Assembly (NCBI GenBank): GCA_014796735.1
Contig: JAAVIG010000202.1
Location: forward strand, 1 to 5,186
Source: Oscillospiraceae bacterium
Lineage (GTDB): Bacteria; Bacillota; Clostridia; Oscillospirales; Ruminococcaceae
Length of the DNA: 5,186 nt
Reading direction: 5' to 3'
In this document: piece after piece, positions 1 to 5,148 of the stretch
How the letters are laid out: each line of letters opens with the position of its first letter
Numbering within the stretch: position 1 is the first letter of the stretch
Made by a program: the position numbers and the translations under genes
The notes under the pieces: generated by a model
Told to the model about the DNA's origin: nothing
Seen by the model: the letters and a program-made list of their open reading frames with translations, nothing else
Databases searched by the model: none

Positions 1-7
1 AGCAGGG

Positions 8-83
8 GGCGGAGCCAAATTTTCGCTTCGCGAAAATTTTGAAACGCTTCGCGTTTCAGCGGGCTGTCGCCCGCGGCTCCGCC
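8..83. repeat. Four-way-junction (cloverleaf) inverted-repeat element
   Basis: Four perfect stems are nested with almost no unpaired bases between them. The outer stem is 9 bp (GGCGGAGCC at 8-16 with GGCTCCGCC at 75-83). It encloses a 10-bp hairpin (17-26/30-39, loop TTC), a 7-bp hairpin (41-47/51-57, loop TTC) and a 6-bp hairpin (59-64/69-74, loop TGTC). Only bases 40 and 58 are unpaired at the junction. The element lies beyond the terminator of the neighbouring surface-protein gene and contains no credible reading frame. Its GC-rich make-up contrasts with the AT-rich DNA that follows. I infer a dispersed non-coding repeat (REP- or MITE-like) of the kind found between genes in this bacterial group; copies elsewhere in the genome cannot be seen from here. 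The true left edge may lie before the window. Confidence 0.7.
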
Positions 84-173
84 GCGCCTTGACCGCCACC
101 CGTAAGCTTTCATAATACGATTTTTTTCATTGAATTCCGGGAAAACTTAAATTTTAAAGCAAACCTTTACAAT

Positions 174-219
174 AAAAAGCAAATACCCCTCGCTTTACCG
201 CAAGGGGTATTTACTTTTT
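174..219 (-). terminator. Intrinsic terminator of the surface-protein gene, possibly bidirectional
   Basis: A perfect 10-bp stem (AAATACCCCT at 181-190 with AGGGGTATTT at 203-212) has a 12-base loop. After one C/A mismatch it is extended by six more pairs (AAAAAG 174-179 with CTTTTT 214-219). On the minus strand the GC-rich core is followed by TTTGCTTTTTATT, a good U-tract, and it lies about 40 bases past the stop codon of the gene ending at 258. On the plus strand the stem is followed by ACTTTTTG, so it could also stop transcription arriving from the left. Confidence 0.85.
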
Positions 220-257
220 GAATTGAACAGGAAAAAAATGAATATTAAAAAGCTAAC

Positions 258-875
258 TTACTTTCTCTTTCTGCTGATAACCATAACCGCGCCCGCGATC
301 AGGGAAACAGCCGCAATTGTCGCTACGCCCTCAACGCCTGTGTCTGCGTTTGTCTTATCGGCGGAGGGAGCGTTGGTGCTGCCGACAGCGTCGTTATTAT
401 CGGCGGGAGCTTCGGCTGCAGCGGGAGCTTCCGTTACGGGAGCCTCATCGGATACCGTAAGGGTTTTCAGAGTAAGGCTGTGACCGATAAATACCATGCC
501 GCCCTCTTTGACGGAGTCAATAAAATCAGCGGGGATCTTAAAGGTGATAGAGGTCCAATCCTTTTCTACGGGATATGCGTCTTTGCCTTCCGCAAGCTCG
601 GGACCGCCCTCGCCGTTGGGATCAATAAATGTCCAAGAAGAATCCATAGGCTTGAGCGACCAGTATTCCTCCTCTTCCTGATCCGCTTCAAAGGTAACGG
701 TAACATAGGAATCAGCGGTAAGATCCGCAAATTCGGAAGCACCGACAGTGGCGTTAAGGCTCCAGTTTTTACCCAAGTTCTTATCTCCGAAATCGTAAGC
801 CGAAACGGCCGAGGTAAGAATTACTGCGGCGGAAGCAGCGGCCGCAACGCCTGCTAACAACTTAAATGCTTTCAT
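258..875 (-). CDS. Secreted, C-terminally anchored beta-sandwich surface protein, possible carbohydrate-binding module
   Basis: This 205-residue protein has a Sec signal peptide: residues 3-5 AFK, then an Ala-rich hydrophobic core, with cleavage likely after VSA at 26. A domain of about 115 residues (27-143) alternates polar and hydrophobic strands, with YWSLKPMD near 71-78 and a closing GMVFIGHSLTLKTLTVS near 126-142. That pattern resembles small beta-sandwich carbohydrate-binding modules seen in ruminococcal glycanases, but I cannot assign a CBM family. A Pro/Ala/Thr/Asp-rich linker (143-175) leads to NADTG (176-180), a hydrophobic stretch and terminal SRKRK. This is the layout of a sortase-type or membrane-retained C-terminus, though NADTG departs from LPXTG/NPXTG. 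The start at 875 is chosen because AAAGGA (885-890) sits 9 bases upstream and the signal peptide begins there. An upstream in-frame ATG at 920 falls inside a leader hairpin and adds 15 unlikely residues. The gene is a separate unit from the upstream binding-protein gene, which ends at its own terminator. No catalytic motif is visible. Confidence 0.85.
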   Translation of the reverse strand: MKAFKLLAGVAAAASAAVILTSAVSAYDFGDKNLGKNWSLNATVGASEFADLTADSYVTVTFEADQEEEEYWSLKPMDSSWTFIDPNGEGGPELAEGKDAYPVEKDWTSITFKIPADFIDSVKEGGMVFIGHSLTLKTLTVSDEAPVTEAPAAAEAPADNNDAVGSTNAPSADKTNADTGVEGVATIAAVSLIAGAVMVISRKRK

Positions 876-884
876 AACATATAT

Positions 885-890
885 TCCTTT
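885..890 (-). promoter_or_regulatory. Ribosome binding site that decides the surface-protein start
   Basis: On the minus strand AAAGGA lies 9 bases before the ATG at 875. No comparable site precedes the in-frame ATG at 920, so the shorter form that begins directly with a signal peptide is preferred. Confidence 0.7.
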
Positions 891-896
891 CTTTAC

Positions 897-973
897 GCCC
901 GTTCCGTTCCTTGTCGGCAAAACGGGCCTTTTGTTTTTCGGAAGCCGTTGCTTCCCTTGATAATGTTATTGTA
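897..973 (-). promoter_or_regulatory. Structured 5' leader and weak candidate promoter of the surface-protein gene
   Basis: Two tandem stem-loops lie upstream of the ribosome binding site: GGAAGC/GCTTCC (940-945/950-955, 4-base loop) and GCCCGTT/AACGGGC (897-903/921-927), with three further inner pairs (904-906/915-917). Neither is followed by a U-tract on the minus strand, so they look like leader structure rather than terminators. A possible -10 box, TACAAT (968-973 on the minus strand), would give a leader of roughly 85 bases. I see no good -35 box 16-18 bases before it, so the promoter call is weak. The rest of the 876-1042 gap is AT-rich with no gene. Confidence 0.3.
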
Positions 974-1042
974 CTCAAAAATCAAATAAATTTTTATCAT
1001 TTTTTTGTTTTTCATATCATTTTTTTATACTAATCCGTTTTT

Positions 1043-1078
1043 AAAGAAAAAAGAGGCTGCGCTTAAAAGGCAGCCTCT
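1043..1078 (-). terminator. Intrinsic terminator of the cellulase/binding-protein operon
   Basis: A perfect 9-bp stem (AGAGGCTGC at 1052-1060 with GCAGCCTCT at 1070-1078) has a 9-base loop. On the minus strand it is followed by TTTTTCTTT (1051-1043). It lies about 80 bases beyond the stop codon at 1160 and separates the binding-protein gene from the surface-protein gene downstream. The 1079-1159 stretch between stop and hairpin is AT-rich and holds nothing recognisable. Confidence 0.9.
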
Positions 1079-1159
1079 ATAGGAGGGAAATGAAAAATTA
1101 GAAATGACTTTTAATTACAATATTTTTACAGTCAATTTTAATTTAACAGCAGTATTAAA

Positions 1160-2566
1160 TCAGCTTTCCAACGCGGAGTTGGCCTTATCAACCTCGCTCT
1201 GAACAGAGCCTAAGATAGTTTCTCTTGTCTGAGTCCAAGACGCGCCGTTGTGATAAGCGTCCTTTGTGGGATTGTCGAGAGCGTCAAACAAAGCTTCGGA
1301 GATACCGCTGGAGAAATCAAATACGGGGTGCTCATCAAGCATATCGTAAATAGTGTTGCGCATTTCCCACATATCCTCTGTCCAGCCGTATTCGTTGAAG
1401 TACTGTTCCTTTGTGATCTGCTCCGCTTCCTCGCTGTCGTTTGCGGCAGCCTCGCAGTACATCATGCATGCGAAGCCCTCGGGATTGGGTGCGCCGGAGC
1501 AAAGCATATAGCCGGTGACTCTCGCGGGGATATAAAATGCGTCGGCAGAGGGACATTTGGGAATGGGCACAAAGCCTACGTCCTCAATGTTGCCGTAATT
1601 TGCAAGGCCGTAATCGGTTGCAACCTCAGTCAAAGCCCAGTAGCCTACGGGGAAGAAGAGGGTCTTGCCGTCGCCTACGTTTCTGGCGTTAGCGACCCAA
1701 CCGAAGTCCCATACGGGATAAGCCATTTCTTCTCTGTTAAGATCGTTTAAGAAGTCCTGTGCTTCCGCAATCAGGGGGTCTCTTAAGTTGTTTACTACCA
1801 TGCCGTCTTCCATTCCGATAAAGGGAACGCCCGTGGAATTGCAGAAGCCCTTTGTTATCCACCAGCCGTCGGTAGCGTAGTTGTCTTCGGACTTGTCGCA
1901 AAATTCGTTCATTAATTGCTTGCAGGTCGTCCAGTTCCAGTTGCCTTCCTTAAGCAGATCCGCGGGATCCGTTAATCCGTTTTCGGCAAGGACCGCCTTG
2001 TTGTAAACCATCAGAACGTCTACTTCAGGATTGATAACGCTTACATAATGCTTGCCGTTGTAAACAAAGGGATCGTTTATGCTCTTGCGGCTTCCGAACC
2101 ATTCGTCGTTAAAATCGATATAATTATCAAGAGGCTGGAACATCTGGTTTATCGCGCCTTTGGGGAAAGCGTCCATATCTGCCGCCGAGAAGAAGTCGGG
2201 CGAGGAGCCTGTTGATACCAATGTGGCCAATCTGTCGTATCTTTCCGAATCGCCAACCACCATATCCTTGATCGTGCCGCCGAATCTGGTCTGGAAAAGC
2301 TCGATAGCCACGTCCTTGTTCTTTCCGTTGGCGGGATTTCTTGCCCATGAAGCAAGGAAAGTGATCTCCTTGTTTTCAAGCTCAAAGTCCTTAACGACAA
2401 TTTCGTCCGCCTGACTTTGCTGCTCTTCCGCCATAGTTGAGGGAGGAGCGGTAGTGGTGGGTTCGGTGCTTGCGCTGCCGCCTCCTTCTGTCTGAGAACA
2501 AGCCGTAAGCATGCTTAACAGCATAATGGCCGCCGCCGACGCGGAAAGTAACTTTTTCGTTTTCAT
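1160..2566 (-). CDS. Extracellular solute-binding lipoprotein of a sugar ABC transporter
   Basis: This 468-residue protein has the size and layout of family 1/8 sugar-binding proteins of ABC importers. The N-terminus is a lipoprotein signal: Lys-rich start, hydrophobic core, lipobox LTAC with Cys23 as the lipidated residue. A Gly/Ser/Thr/Pro linker follows (about 24-55). The binding fold begins near 67 (KEITFLASW). It continues with the usual DRLATLVSTGSSPDFF stretch (111-126), where the first lobe reads a substrate-dependent loop, and PLDNYID (145-151). Next come YNGKHYVSV (169-177) and VDVLMVYNKAVLAENGL (182-198), the conserved 'makes its own start in the second lobe' region. Numerous Trp residues fit stacking against sugar rings. 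It lies 76 bases after the cellulase gene with no terminator between, and AAAGGAG (2574-2580) is 7 bases before the ATG, so the two are probably co-transcribed. A beta-glucan oligosaccharide ligand is inferred from that neighbour only. No permease or ATPase gene is present. Seven cysteines besides Cys23 are unusual for an exported protein. Confidence 0.9.
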   Translation of the reverse strand: MKTKKLLSASAAAIMLLSMLTACSQTEGGGSASTEPTTTAPPSTMAEEQQSQADEIVVKDFELENKEITFLASWARNPANGKNKDVAIELFQTRFGGTIKDMVVGDSERYDRLATLVSTGSSPDFFSAADMDAFPKGAINQMFQPLDNYIDFNDEWFGSRKSINDPFVYNGKHYVSVINPEVDVLMVYNKAVLAENGLTDPADLLKEGNWNWTTCKQLMNEFCDKSEDNYATDGWWITKGFCNSTGVPFIGMEDGMVVNNLRDPLIAEAQDFLNDLNREEMAYPVWDFGWVANARNVGDGKTLFFPVGYWALTEVATDYGLANYGNIEDVGFVPIPKCPSADAFYIPARVTGYMLCSGAPNPEGFACMMYCEAAANDSEEAEQITKEQYFNEYGWTEDMWEMRNTIYDMLDEHPVFDFSSGISEALFDALDNPTKDAYHNGASWTQTRETILGSVQSEVDKANSALES

Positions 2567-2642
2567 GATTTTTCTCCTTTTCTGTTAAATTGGTTTTGAT
2601 GGTTTAAACAATGCTTTAGAATTTTTTGCCTGCATAATGAGA

Positions 2643-3797
2643 TTATTCGTACACCTTCATTATGGCGTCAACCAGATCGGGCGCATACCAGCTGAGGTCG
2701 CTGCGGTTAAATATCCCGAACAGCTCCCCGCCGCCGAAATGCCCGCCGTTGTCCCACCATACGCAGGGAATTCCCGATTCCTTCGCTCTTTCGAGATAAC
2801 GAGTGACCCACTTGACGTTTTCCGCGTAGCGGGGATTGGGAACTACGGCAAAGCTTTCGATCTTGTTTACCGAACCGTATTCGGTGATGATAACGGGTAT
2901 GTTCTTGGAGGTAAAGTAATTATCGATAACTCCGAAGACCCAGTCTATGGAGCTGCCTACCGAATCATCGTAATAAAAGATATTTTTTCCGTCGCTGTAA
3001 GTAAAGTCATAGGGGGTATAGGCGTGGAGCGAAATTATTATATTCGGGTCGTCCGGTACTTCCAGATCCGCCAACGCCGTATCCGATACCGCCGCAGCAA
3101 AGGAGGGGATAAGCAGGGCTCTTGTGCCGTTGTTGCCGCCCGTGGCTCTTACCGTATCAACAAAGGCCTTGTTTAATATATTCAGCGCCTTTCTTCCGTC
3201 CTCGGTGCCGCCGTTCCACTCGTTTTCACCGCCGACGATACGCGGCTCGTTCAGACCCTCGAAAAGCAGATGATCTCCGTAATCCTTGAAATGCTCGGCA
3301 ATCTGCGTCCACATGGCGCTGAACTTGGGCAGAACATTGTCTACCTCGCTCATGGTGGGCTTTATCCAGTCGGTTTCATGATGACAGTTTAAGATAACAT
3401 ACATATCGTTGTCAAAGGCGTAATTTACCACCTCTTCAACTCTGTTCATCCACTCGTCGTCGATCTTAAAATCCGCGCTGTCGGTGAAGTGCTTCTCCCA
3501 TGTGGTGGGTATTCTTAAAACATCAAAGCCCGCCTTTGCCACCTCGTCTATCATCTCGTGGGTGGTCACGGGATTGCCCCATGAGGTCTCGCCGTCGTTC
3601 GCGTCAAGAGAGTTTCCCAAATTCCAGCCCGTTTTCATTTCGGCAACAAGCTCGTTGACCGTCAGCCCGCGCATGGGCTGCTTATAGTCCGTACTTTTGT
3701 CCCCGCCCCCCTCGGTGTTTTCTCCGCTGCAGGAGCATAAGGTAAACAGCATTGAAAAGGATATCAGCAGGGCGGTTAATTTTCGTGCTTTTTTCAT
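2643..3797 (-). CDS. GH5 endo-beta-1,4-glucanase lipoprotein, subfamily 4-like
   Basis: A 384-residue exported glycoside hydrolase that should cut internal beta-1,4 bonds of cellulose, mixed-linkage glucan or xyloglucan. The signal peptide ends in a lipobox-like LCSC with Cys23 as lipid anchor (Cys21 also lies there), placing the enzyme on the outer face of the membrane. A short Gly-rich linker precedes one TIM-barrel domain (about 45-384) with the GH5 signatures in order: GWNLGNSLDA (57-66), SWGNP (72-76), VLRIPTTW with Arg95, ILNCHHE (135-141), FEGLNEPR with acid/base Glu184, SLHAYTPYDF with His258 and Tyr260, VIITEYGSVNK with nucleophile Glu306, and PCVWWDNGG with Trp348. The NEPR, HAYTPY and WWDNGG wording matches GH5_4. 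All catalytic residues are present and the length is normal for a single-domain enzyme; there is no dockerin or CBM. The ATG at 3797 is preceded by the purine-rich AAAGGAAGGG. It is the first gene of a probable two-gene operon with the binding protein. Confidence 0.95.
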   Translation of the reverse strand: MKKARKLTALLISFSMLFTLCSCSGENTEGGGDKSTDYKQPMRGLTVNELVAEMKTGWNLGNSLDANDGETSWGNPVTTHEMIDEVAKAGFDVLRIPTTWEKHFTDSADFKIDDEWMNRVEEVVNYAFDNDMYVILNCHHETDWIKPTMSEVDNVLPKFSAMWTQIAEHFKDYGDHLLFEGLNEPRIVGGENEWNGGTEDGRKALNILNKAFVDTVRATGGNNGTRALLIPSFAAAVSDTALADLEVPDDPNIIISLHAYTPYDFTYSDGKNIFYYDDSVGSSIDWVFGVIDNYFTSKNIPVIITEYGSVNKIESFAVVPNPRYAENVKWVTRYLERAKESGIPCVWWDNGGHFGGGELFGIFNRSDLSWYAPDLVDAIMKVYE

Positions 3798-3812
3798 TTA
3801 TGATCATTCCCT

Positions 3813-3902
3813 TCCTTTTGAGGAGCATTTATGCCGAGTCGATATATCGAGGCATAAATGCGACGGGTTTGAAAGAACCCATTTTTTCAAGTTCTTTCAA
3901 AC
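3813..3902 (-). promoter_or_regulatory. Structured 5' leader of the cellulase mRNA (tandem perfect stem-loops)
   Basis: Two perfect inverted repeats follow one another directly upstream of the cellulase. One is 12 bp (3867-3878/3891-3902, loop of 12). The other is 11 bp (GCATTTATGCC 3825-3835 with GGCATAAATGC 3851-3861) and has a further 12-base palindrome, TCGATATATCGA (3839-3850), in its loop. Immediately after it on the minus strand, TCCT can pair with AGGA across a CAAA loop (3813-3824), covering part of the ribosome binding region. No U-tract follows either long hairpin, so they are not simple terminators. The exact mechanism is unknown. Paired operator sites for a DNA-binding regulator are an alternative reading. 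Confidence 0.6.
3829..3900 (-). CDS. Candidate 23-residue leader peptide (upstream ORF of the cellulase)
   Basis: On the minus strand a perfect GGAGG (3910-3914) is followed after 9 bases by a TTG start at 3900 and 23 codons to TAA at 3831-3829. The peptide would begin MKELEKMGSF and end PRYIDSA; it has no signal peptide, membrane segment or run of one amino acid. The start codon lies inside the 12-bp stem-loop and the stop codon inside the 11-bp stem-loop of the cellulase leader, so translation would open both. The strong ribosome binding site, and a candidate transcription start about 20 bases before it, are the main support. The short length and TTG start leave chance as a real possibility. 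I recognise no known peptide. Confidence 0.35.
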   Translation of the reverse strand: MKELEKMGSFKPVAFMPRYIDSA

Positions 3903-3920
3903 TTAAACACCTCCGTTGAC

Positions 3921-3961
3921 CATTACGCTTTACATATATGATTTTAACATGAAGCGTAATG
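3921..3961 (-). promoter_or_regulatory. Candidate cellulase promoter flanked by a 10-bp inverted repeat (operator)
   Basis: CATTACGCTT (3921-3930) and AAGCGTAATG (3952-3961) form a perfect inverted repeat separated by 21 bases, with arm centres about 31 bases (three helical turns) apart. Between the arms the minus strand reads TGTTAAAAT (3949-3941), an extended -10 element (TG, one base, TAAAAT). No convincing -35 box is seen; ACAACA at 3963-3968 is poor, as is common with extended -10 promoters. Transcription would start near 3934. One arm would then lie in the -35/-10 spacer region and the other just after the start, a good position for a repressor or activator dimer. The regulator is not encoded in this window. 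Confidence 0.5.
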
Positions 3962-3964
3962 TTG

Positions 3965-3993
3965 TTGTATCATAATTTTAATTTTTATATCAT
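3965..3993 (+). promoter_or_regulatory. Candidate promoter for the DUF421-DUF4363 operon
   Basis: TTGTAT (3965-3970) and TATCAT (3988-3993) are spaced by 17 bases in an AT-rich stretch and would start transcription near 4000, leaving an untranslated leader of about 85 bases. The -10 matches consensus at five of six positions but the -35 at only three, so this is tentative. It sits next to the inverted repeat at 3921-3961, which could therefore influence both divergent units. Confidence 0.3.
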
Positions 3994-4084
3994 TAATTTA
4001 TTATTTAAAATTTCTTCAAAAGCGGTAATATTTTTCCCCTCCCGGCACAAAATACACTTATATCAATGACAAGGGGCTGTAAAA

Positions 4085-4720
4085 ATGCTTATAATCATTA
4101 TTCGCACTGTTCTGTTATACCTCCTGATAGTTGTTACTCTTCGCCTTATGGGCAAAAAACAGTTAGGAGAGCTTCAGCCCTCGGAGCTGGTTACTACCAT
4201 AATGATCTCCAACATAGCCACACTGGCCTTGGAGGACGCTTCCACTCCGATGCTTATGGGCATAGTCCCCATTCTTATGATAGGTTCGCTTGACGTGATA
4301 CTGTCGGGTATAATGCTTAAAAGCACCAAGGTCAGAAAATTGGTCAGCGGTACCGCGAGGGTAATTATTTCCGACGGCAAAATTGACCAGAAGGAAATGA
4401 AAAACTTGCGATATACAATAGACGACTTGACGGAAGCAATGCGGGAGCAGGGTATTTTCGATATTTCACAGGTGCAGTACGCCATTGTGGAAACCACGGG
4501 AAAAATAAACTTTCTTCAAAAGGAGGAGCCCGCTCGGAATCCCCCCGAGGTCATTATACATGACGGAGAGATAAACATGGACGGATTAAATCGCACAAAT
4601 CTGGGCGAGGGCTGGGTCAAAGCGATCTTAAAGGAAAACAACACCGAGCTTCCCAAGGTATTCTTTATGTCGGCGGACAGCAACGGAGCGTATTTTATTG
4701 TCAATAAGGAAATAAAGTAA
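4085..4720 (+). CDS. DUF421 / YetF-like membrane protein
   Basis: The 211-residue protein matches the DUF421 (YetF/YdfS/YkjA-type) family in length and order. Three hydrophobic segments come first (about 2-21, 34-50, 55-76). The family's conserved loop RLMGKKQLGELQPSELV lies at 20-36, followed by a basic stop-transfer stretch (79-85). The soluble C-terminal YetF domain (about 88-211) carries LRYTIDDLTEAMREQGIFD, VQYAIVETTGKINF, and the second-half strands VIIHDGEINMDGL and KVFFMSADSNGAYFI. The biochemical role is not established. Family members in Bacillus include YetF and the 2Duf protein of the spore inner membrane, so an envelope or spore role is possible but unproven here. AAGGGG (4071-4076) lies 8 bases before the ATG. 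The gene is divergent from the cellulase and is followed after 50 bases by a DUF4363 gene, a pairing common in Clostridia, which suggests they act together at the membrane. Confidence 0.92.
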   Translation: MLIIIIRTVLLYLLIVVTLRLMGKKQLGELQPSELVTTIMISNIATLALEDASTPMLMGIVPILMIGSLDVILSGIMLKSTKVRKLVSGTARVIISDGKIDQKEMKNLRYTIDDLTEAMREQGIFDISQVQYAIVETTGKINFLQKEEPARNPPEVIIHDGEINMDGLNRTNLGEGWVKAILKENNTELPKVFFMSADSNGAYFIVNKEIK

Positions 4721-4770
4721 GCGGAAAAACTGTCGGCGATTGTTTTTTCGGAAAAAGAAAGGCGGTAAAC

Positions 4771-5148
4771 ATGAAACGAATCGTTATTTGCTGTATTTTG
4801 TCGGTGCTCATCTTTGCGGGGGGGATATGGGGCATGCTCTACACCTTAAAGATAGGGGACGACATCAGAGAAAGCATACGTCAGGTAAAAGACTGTTACT
4901 TAAGCGGGGACAAGGATGGCGCAATGACGGCGGCAAAAAATGCCTCCGAGATATGGCGCGGGTTCAGGGAGCTTCATATACTTATAATGGACAATGATCA
5001 CGCTTTGGAGATCACTATGGCGGCGGAAAGGATCGAAAGACTGGTGGAGTCCGACAGCGACGAGGTCACGGTGGAGTGCGGGGTAATGGACGAATTGATC
5101 GGGTCTTATTGCCGGGAGCAGGAGATAAGGCTGTGGAATGTTTTTTAA
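4771..5148 (+). CDS. DUF4363 family membrane-anchored protein
   Basis: The 125-residue protein has one N-terminal hydrophobic segment (about 4-24) after MKR, so it is probably a single-pass protein or uncleaved signal anchor with the remainder outside the cell. The rest is predicted mostly helical: IRESIRQVKDCYLSGDKDGAMTAAK (35-56), a central W-containing helix (IWRGFRELHILIMDNDHALEI), and an acidic stretch around 88-110. The size, the position after a DUF421 gene and the IWRGFRELHILIMDNDH pattern fit DUF4363, whose function is unknown. AAAGG (4758-4762) stands 8 bases before the ATG. No terminator or promoter is seen in the 50-base gap after the DUF421 gene, so co-transcription is likely. 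The four cysteines (7, 8, 103, 114) include two in the membrane segment. Confidence 0.8.
   Translation: MKRIVICCILSVLIFAGGIWGMLYTLKIGDDIRESIRQVKDCYLSGDKDGAMTAAKNASEIWRGFRELHILIMDNDHALEITMAAERIERLVESDSDEVTVECGVMDELIGSYCREQEIRLWNVF

Noticed and set aside
8..83. A tRNA gene, suggested by the 76-base cloverleaf.
   Set aside because: The arms have 3-4 base loops, there is no anticodon loop of seven bases, no T-loop GTTCRANNC motif and no CCA end; the resemblance is only in overall shape.
223..857. Plus-strand reading frames across the surface-protein gene.
   Set aside because: They run antisense to a minus-strand gene with a signal peptide, ribosome binding site and terminator, and their translations are low-complexity with no domain.
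876..920. A longer surface protein starting at the ATG at 920.
   Set aside because: The extra 15 residues precede a normal signal peptide, lack a ribosome binding site and are encoded in a leader hairpin.
940..955. A terminator hairpin GGAAGC/GCTTCC.
   Set aside because: On the minus strand it is followed by GAAAAACAAAA and on the plus strand by CTTGATAATG, so neither direction has a U-tract.
1081..1100. A plus-strand gene start after AGGAGGG near 1081.
   Set aside because: The ATG that follows reaches a stop codon after three codons and the region lies next to a minus-strand terminator.
1250..1750. A 166-residue plus-strand frame.
   Set aside because: It lies wholly inside and antisense to the solute-binding protein gene and shows no recognisable family.
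2567..2642. A separate promoter or terminator between the cellulase and binding-protein genes.
   Set aside because: No GC-rich hairpin with U-tract and no paired -35/-10 boxes are visible on the minus strand, only a good ribosome binding site.
2637..3176. A 179-residue plus-strand frame.
   Set aside because: It is antisense to the GH5 catalytic domain, whose motifs are intact, so it is a shadow frame.
3697..3906. A plus-strand frame across the cellulase start and leader.
   Set aside because: It is antisense to the signal peptide and leader hairpins, with no ribosome binding site or domain.
4027..4058. A sporulation sigma-E-type promoter (AATATT and AATACACT) before the DUF421 gene.
   Set aside because: The boxes are 18 bases apart, longer than the usual 13-15, and the first base of the -10 does not fit; too weak to call.
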